From Variovorax sp. 770b2 (GTDB taxonomy: Bacteria > Pseudomonadota > Gammaproteobacteria > Burkholderiales > Burkholderiaceae_C): a stretch of DNA of 64,000 bases. Shown piece by piece: positions 59,926 to 64,000 of this stretch. The DNA lies in assembly GCF_900115685.1 (NCBI RefSeq), contig NZ_FOXJ01000006.1:1-64000 (forward strand), read 5' to 3'. The position numbers were made by a program, and so were the translations under genes. The notes under the pieces are model-generated. The model was not told the origin of the DNA, searched no databases, and was given only the letters and a program-made list of their open reading frames with translations. How positions within the stretch are numbered: the stretch's first letter is position 1; each line of letters begins with the position of its first letter.

Positions 59926-61065
59926 ATGACATCACCCCAAGGCGCCCTCGCGGGCATCCGCGTCCTGGACATCTCGCGCATCCTCGGCGGCCCGTACTGC
60001 GGCCAGATCCTGGGCGACCATGGGGCCGATGTGCTCAAGGTCGAGCCGCCGCAGGGCGACGACACGCGCACCTGGGGCCCGCCCTTCAAGGAAGGCGTGG
60101 CCTCGTACTACCACGGCCTGAACCGCAACAAGCGCGTGCAGCACCTGGACTTCTCGACCGATGAAGGCCGCCAGGCGCTGCTCGCGCTGGTGGCCGAGGC
60201 CGACGTGCTGATCGAGAACTTCAAGACCGGCACGATGGAGCGCTGGGGCATCGGCTACGAGGCGCTGTCGCAGCGCTTTCCGCGCCTCGTGTGGTGCCGG
60301 GTCTCGGGCTTCGGCGCCGACGGTCCGCTGGGCGCGCTGCCCGGCTACGACGCCGCGGTGCAGGCCATGACCGGCATCATGAGCGTCAACGGCGAAGCAG
60401 AAGGCGGTCCGCTGCGCGTGGGCCTGCCCGTCGTCGACATGGTGACGGGGCTGAACGCGGTGATCGGCGTGCTGCTCGCGCTGCAGGAGCGCAACCGCAG
60501 CGGGCGCGGGCAGTTCGTGGAAGCGGCGCTGTACGACAGCGGGCTCTCGCTGCTGCATCCGCATGCGGCCAACTGGTTCATGGACGGCACGGCGCCGCGC
60601 CGCACGGGCAACGCGCATCCCAACATCTACCCCTACGACGCGCTGGCCACGGGCACCGACCCGGTGTTCGTCGCGGTGGGCAACGACCGGCAGTTCGCGA
60701 GCCTGTGCCGCTGCATCGGCCTGCCGGAACTGGCGGACGATCCGCTCTACCGCACGGCCGGCGCACGCTCGGTGCACCGCGACGGGCTCAAGGAGCGGCT
60801 CGAGGCGGCGATGGCAGCTTTCGATGGGCGCGCATTGGTCGACCAGTTGATGGCCGCCGGCGTGCCCGCTGCACCCGTGCTGCCCGTGGCCGATGCGCTG
60901 CAGCACCCGCACACACTGCACCGCGAGATGGTGGTGGAGATGCCCGGCGGCTACCGAGGCATCGGCGCACCGGTGAAGCTGAGCCGCACGCCGGCGAGCT
61001 ATCGCCATGCACCGCTGACGCCGGGCAGTGCGTTCCTGCCTGTCGACGATTCAGCGCAGCACTGA
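59926..61065 (+). CDS. CaiB/BaiF family (class III) CoA transferase
   Basis: A 379-residue CoA transferase. The N-terminal LDISRILGGPYCGQILGDHGAD and LKVEPPQGDDTR are typical, and the catalytic aspartate is Asp171 (LPVVDMVTG). It moves CoA between carboxylic acids without ATP. It would activate the substrate that the AidB-like dehydrogenase then oxidises. It ends convergent with the ugd gene, overlapping by 15 bases. Confidence 0.93.
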   Translation: MTSPQGALAGIRVLDISRILGGPYCGQILGDHGADVLKVEPPQGDDTRTWGPPFKEGVASYYHGLNRNKRVQHLDFSTDEGRQALLALVAEADVLIENFKTGTMERWGIGYEALSQRFPRLVWCRVSGFGADGPLGALPGYDAAVQAMTGIMSVNGEAEGGPLRVGLPVVDMVTGLNAVIGVLLALQERNRSGRGQFVEAALYDSGLSLLHPHAANWFMDGTAPRRTGNAHPNIYPYDALATGTDPVFVAVGNDRQFASLCRCIGLPELADDPLYRTAGARSVHRDGLKERLEAAMAAFDGRALVDQLMAAGVPAAPVLPVADALQHPHTLHREMVVEMPGGYRGIGAPVKLSRTPASYRHAPLTPGSAFLPVDDSAQH

Positions 61066-62391
61066 ACGGCCGCGCCCGATGCCGTAGTACGCAATGCCGG
61101 CGGCTTCGACTTCGGCGGCGTCGTAGATGTTGCGGCCATCGAAGATCGCGGGCGTCTTCAGCGAGCCCGCGATGCGCGCGAAATCGGGGCGGCGGAACAC
61201 GGGCCATTCGGTCACGAGCGCCAGCACGTCGGCGCCCTGCAACGCTTCTTCGGGCGTGTCGCACCAGCGCACATCGCCGCGCTCGCCCACGATGGCGCGC
61301 GCATTCGGCATCGCCGCCGGGTCATGCACCTGCACGCGCGCCCCTGCCGCCCACAAGCGCTCCAGCAACACGAGGCTCGGCGCATCGCGCATGTCGTCGG
61401 TGTCGGGCTTGAAGGCCAGGCCCCAGAGGGCGATGGTCTTGTTCGCGATGTCGCCTTCGAAGTGGTGCGTCATCAGGTCGAAGAGGCGCCCCTTCTGCTC
61501 GTGGTTCGCAGCCTCGACGGCCGCGAGGATGCGCAGCGGCTGCCCCTCGCGATCGGCCGCATGCCGCAGCGCCCGCACGTCCTTCGCCAAACAGGAGCCG
61601 CCATAGCCCGCGCCCGCCTGCAGGAAGTCGGGGCCGATGCGCCGGTCCGAGCCGATGCCGCGGCGCACCATTTCGATGTCGGCGCCCGCATGCTCGGCCA
61701 CGCGCGCCATCTCGTTCATGAAGCTGATGCGGGTCGCGAGCATCGCGTTGGCGGCGTACTTGGTGAGCTCGGCCGAGCGCCGGTCCATCACCAGCAGTTG
61801 CCTGGCGGGGTCGCGCACGAAGGGCTCGTAGAGCCGCCTCAGCAGGTCGATGGCCGCGGGGTCGTCGGCACCGATCACCACACGGTCGGGCTGCCGGCAA
61901 TCGCGCACGGCCGAGCCTTCGCGCAGGAACTCGGGGTTCACGGCCACCGCGATGCGATGTGCCGCACCGCGTTGCGAAAGCGCCGCCTGCAGCACGGCCT
62001 CGACCTGCTCCGCGGTGCCTACCGGCGCGGTGGACTTGCAGACGACCACGGCATCGCGATCGCGGTGCTGCCCGATGCTGCGGGCCACGGCCATCACATG
62101 CCGCAGATCGACATCGCCTTCTGCATCGGCCGGCGTGTTGACCACGATGAAGAGAACCTCGCCATGCAGGCTGGCCGCGCGCTCGTCGGCCGTGAATTGC
62201 AGCGTTCCTGCGGCGAGGCCCGCGGCCACCAGCGCCTCCAGCCCCGGCTCGTGCAACGGCATCCGGCCCTGCCGCAGCCCCTCGATGCGGCGCGCATCGG
62301 CGTCCGCGCACAGCACCTCGTGCCCGGCTTCGGCCAGGCAGGCGGCGAAGGTGAGGCCCACATAACCGGCGCCGAAGATGGCCAGCTTCAT
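61051..62391 (-). CDS. ugd: UDP-glucose 6-dehydrogenase
   Basis: A 446-residue NAD-dependent enzyme of the UDP-glucose/GDP-mannose dehydrogenase family. The Rossmann motif is GAGYVG at 7-12. Other family marks are VVNTPAD, Lys211 in LTKYAANAM and catalytic Cys267 in GYGGSCLAKD. The C-terminal domain with WGLAFKPDTDDMRDAPS is complete. UDP-glucuronate would feed capsule, exopolysaccharide or lipid A sugar synthesis. The divergent neighbour is a glycosyltransferase. Confidence 0.95.
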   Translation of the reverse strand: MKLAIFGAGYVGLTFAACLAEAGHEVLCADADARRIEGLRQGRMPLHEPGLEALVAAGLAAGTLQFTADERAASLHGEVLFIVVNTPADAEGDVDLRHVMAVARSIGQHRDRDAVVVCKSTAPVGTAEQVEAVLQAALSQRGAAHRIAVAVNPEFLREGSAVRDCRQPDRVVIGADDPAAIDLLRRLYEPFVRDPARQLLVMDRRSAELTKYAANAMLATRISFMNEMARVAEHAGADIEMVRRGIGSDRRIGPDFLQAGAGYGGSCLAKDVRALRHAADREGQPLRILAAVEAANHEQKGRLFDLMTHHFEGDIANKTIALWGLAFKPDTDDMRDAPSLVLLERLWAAGARVQVHDPAAMPNARAIVGERGDVRWCDTPEEALQGADVLALVTEWPVFRRPDFARIAGSLKTPAIFDGRNIYDAAEVEAAGIAYYGIGRGRSVLR

Positions 62392-62460
62392 GCGGAAACC
62401 CCTTGCCGTACCCCTTCCCTAAGGCACTGGCAGCGGCGGCGGTTGTGAGATAAAAGCAGG

Positions 62461-63531
62461 ATGCAAGCCTTCAAAACAATGTCCGGACAGGAAAATTCGA
62501 TGATGCCCGATCAAGTTGCCGCGCGGTGCGCGCTGGTCCTGGAGACCAACAACCTGCGCGGCGGAGCGGATGCCGAAGCCGCTGCCAGCACCAGCCTGCA
62601 GCGCCTGGTCGCCCTGCTGGCGAAGCAGCGGGTGCCGCTCACGGCGCTCGCGCAAGTGGTCATCACCCATGACGGCCTGAGCGCCGCATCCTGCGACGCC
62701 GTCACCGCGCTGGCAGGCCGCCCCATCGACTTCGTTCGCATCGATGCCGCCACCGGCTACTACGACGCCAAGAACGTCGGCTTCGCGGCCACCGATGCGG
62801 CGCGCTGCGACCACGTGGTGTTCGCCGATGCCGACTGCCTCCCCGCCGACGACTGGCTGCTGCAGATGCTCACGCCGTTCACGCGCGGCGCCGACGCGCC
62901 CGCGGTGGTGGCCGGCCGCACGAGCTATGCGGCCAACATCGTGGGCACCGCGCTCACGACCATCGACTTCATGTACTTCCCCAACGCCGACCACGCAGGC
63001 GCCACGAGCAACTTCTACGCGAACAACGTCGCCTTCCGCCGCGATGTGTTCGAGCAGCACAGCTACCAGGCGCTCGATGGCGTGTACCGCGCGCACTGCC
63101 AGGTGCTGGGCATGCGCCTGAAGGCCGCCAACGTGCCCATCCACTACGCGGCCGCGGCCCACACCGAGCATCGCCTGCCCGACACGCGCGCCGAGGCGCT
63201 CAAGCTGCGCTGGATGCGCGGGCAGGACACTTATTCGCTCACGCCGCACCTCTTGCGCAGCTACGTGTCGGCGCGCTGGCAGTGGCTTGCCAGGAGCGGG
63301 CCGATCGGTCCGCTGTGCGTGCTGTTCACGCGGCTGCGTTTCAGCGTGCGCGCGCTCAATCACCAGGACCTGCCGCCCCTGCGCGGCCTGCGATGGCTCG
63401 CGGGCGTGGCGTTGATCGTGGGCTTCTCGGCCATCGACATGCTGGGCGCGTTCGCACGCGGCATCGGCCTGCACACGACGGGCCGCACGAACGCGGATGC
63501 CCAGGCGCTTTCCTACCACCGCCCGACATGA
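62461..63531 (+). CDS. Family 2-type glycosyltransferase with C-terminal membrane segment
   Basis: A 356-residue GT-A-fold glycosyltransferase. The nucleotide-sugar motif is FADADCLPADDW, with its DxD pair. The GRTSYAANIVGT and DGVYRAHCQVLGMRL segments are typical of GT2. One or two hydrophobic segments lie near the C-terminus (LRWLAGVALIVGFSAIDMLG), so it may be membrane-associated. It is divergent from ugd and overlaps the next gene by ATGA. ATG 62461 is taken; ATG 62479 (MSGQENSMM) and 62503 are alternatives. Confidence 0.88.
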   Translation: MQAFKTMSGQENSMMPDQVAARCALVLETNNLRGGADAEAAASTSLQRLVALLAKQRVPLTALAQVVITHDGLSAASCDAVTALAGRPIDFVRIDAATGYYDAKNVGFAATDAARCDHVVFADADCLPADDWLLQMLTPFTRGADAPAVVAGRTSYAANIVGTALTTIDFMYFPNADHAGATSNFYANNVAFRRDVFEQHSYQALDGVYRAHCQVLGMRLKAANVPIHYAAAAHTEHRLPDTRAEALKLRWMRGQDTYSLTPHLLRSYVSARWQWLARSGPIGPLCVLFTRLRFSVRALNHQDLPPLRGLRWLAGVALIVGFSAIDMLGAFARGIGLHTTGRTNADAQALSYHRPT

Positions 63532-64000
63532 ACAAGAAAAACATCTTCAGCCTCCTCGTGCTGGCCGGCGCATGCGTCACCGCCGGCGCCGCCGACTTCA
63601 CCGGCCGTGGCGTCTTCAACTTCAAGTCCGACAGCGGCTGCCCCTTCTCCGCACTCGCGGGCCCCGCCAACGAATGCAACCGCCTCGCGCTGGACGATGC
63701 CGACACGCGCGCCGCGCTCGACAGCGCGGCGCACACCATCCGCTTTGCCAACCCGCGCATCTACGGCGAGAAGACCATCGTGGGCGATGTGCTGCTGCAA
63801 GGCTCCGGCCAGTCGCGCAACAGCGGCCAGCGCGTGCCGCTCACCTTCCACGCACTGCTGAGCCGCTCGGGCAACGAGTGGTCGGTGAGCAGCCATGCGC
63901 ACTCGCCCATCGGCGGAGAGTTCAGCGACATCAAGATCGATCCGTACCAGGTCGTGGTGATCCAGGGCAGCGCCGAGCGCGTGGTGTTCACGCCGACGCA
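63528..64000 (+). CDS. Exported protein of unknown function, 5' part (runs off right edge)
   Basis: About 157 residues are visible. A signal peptide (MNKKNIFSLLVLAGACVTAGA) is followed by ADFTGRGVFNFKSDSGCPFS. The mature part is polar with two Cys residues and looks like a secreted beta-rich domain. The family is not recognised. Its ATG overlaps the glycosyltransferase stop, so it belongs to the same unit. The 3' end lies outside the window. Confidence 0.7.
   Translation, partial: MNKKNIFSLLVLAGACVTAGAADFTGRGVFNFKSDSGCPFSALAGPANECNRLALDDADTRAALDSAAHTIRFANPRIYGEKTIVGDVLLQGSGQSRNSGQRVPLTFHALLSRSGNEWSVSSHAHSPIGGEFSDIKIDPYQVVVIQGSAERVVFTPT

Overview
The window is GC-rich chromosomal DNA of a betaproteobacterium. 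Protein families, many divergent LysR/Bug-type (TctC) pairs and several dispersed Comamonadaceae-style palindromic repeats make a Variovorax-like member of the Comamonadaceae the best guess. This rests on family recognition, not on a database search. No rRNA, tRNA, CRISPR array, integrase or transposase was seen.

Layout. 1-4150: the str operon on the minus strand (rpsL, rpsG, fusA, tuf; tuf runs off the left edge), with a recognisable promoter at 4124-4151 and a REP-like palindrome in the fusA-tuf spacer. 4200-8060: a minus-strand run with a penicillin-binding D-Ala carboxypeptidase, an alpha/beta hydrolase, a thioredoxin-like [2Fe-2S] ferredoxin, a VanZ-like membrane protein and HemJ. HemJ faces hemB (8404), and a candidate small RNA lies between them. 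9482-16066: CorA, two paralogous small exported proteins sharing an upstream box, a LysR regulator, dienelactone hydrolase, HCCA-isomerase-like protein, SDR, MarC and an EVE protein. 16130-24768: a minus-strand cluster for uptake and CoA activation of an organic acid: esterase, AraC regulator, livHMGF-type ABC transporter, AMP-forming acyl-CoA ligase and binding protein. 24942-31674: purT, a beta-oxidation pair, a NylB-like serine hydrolase, coaX, a Kbp-like BON-LysM protein and a rhodanese. Two large palindromes with a common core lie between the last two.

31893-35775: a TRAP transporter whose large subunit carries an unusual insertion. 35890-37116: an isolated AT-rich gene for a protein with two PD-(D/E)XK-like nuclease motifs behind a methyltransferase-type module. 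It is the best candidate for a horizontally acquired, undescribed defence gene. 37295-46389: an exported PPDK-like protein, glutathione reductase, ketopantoate-reductase-like protein, AMP nucleosidase, a TctC protein, and an ArsR regulator divergent from a cytochrome P450 with a perfect operator-like inverted repeat between them. 46395-53635: a flavin-oxidase-like/GST pair with LysR, two unrecognised exported proteins, a NodIJ-type ABC exporter, and ohrR-ohr for organic peroxide defence. 53905-64000: a DUF2855 protein, an SrkA-like kinase, a LysR-controlled acyl-CoA dehydrogenase/TctC/CoA-transferase set, UDP-glucose dehydrogenase, a glycosyltransferase and a partial exported protein.

Taken together the genes describe a metabolically versatile soil-type heterotroph. 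It has several binding-protein-dependent uptake systems (ABC, TRAP, orphan TctC) next to CoA-ester catabolism and oxidative-stress functions. Three repeat families sit at gene ends or starts. In two cases they supply coding or translation-start sequence: the C-terminus of a LysR protein, and the Shine-Dalgarno region of two unrelated genes.
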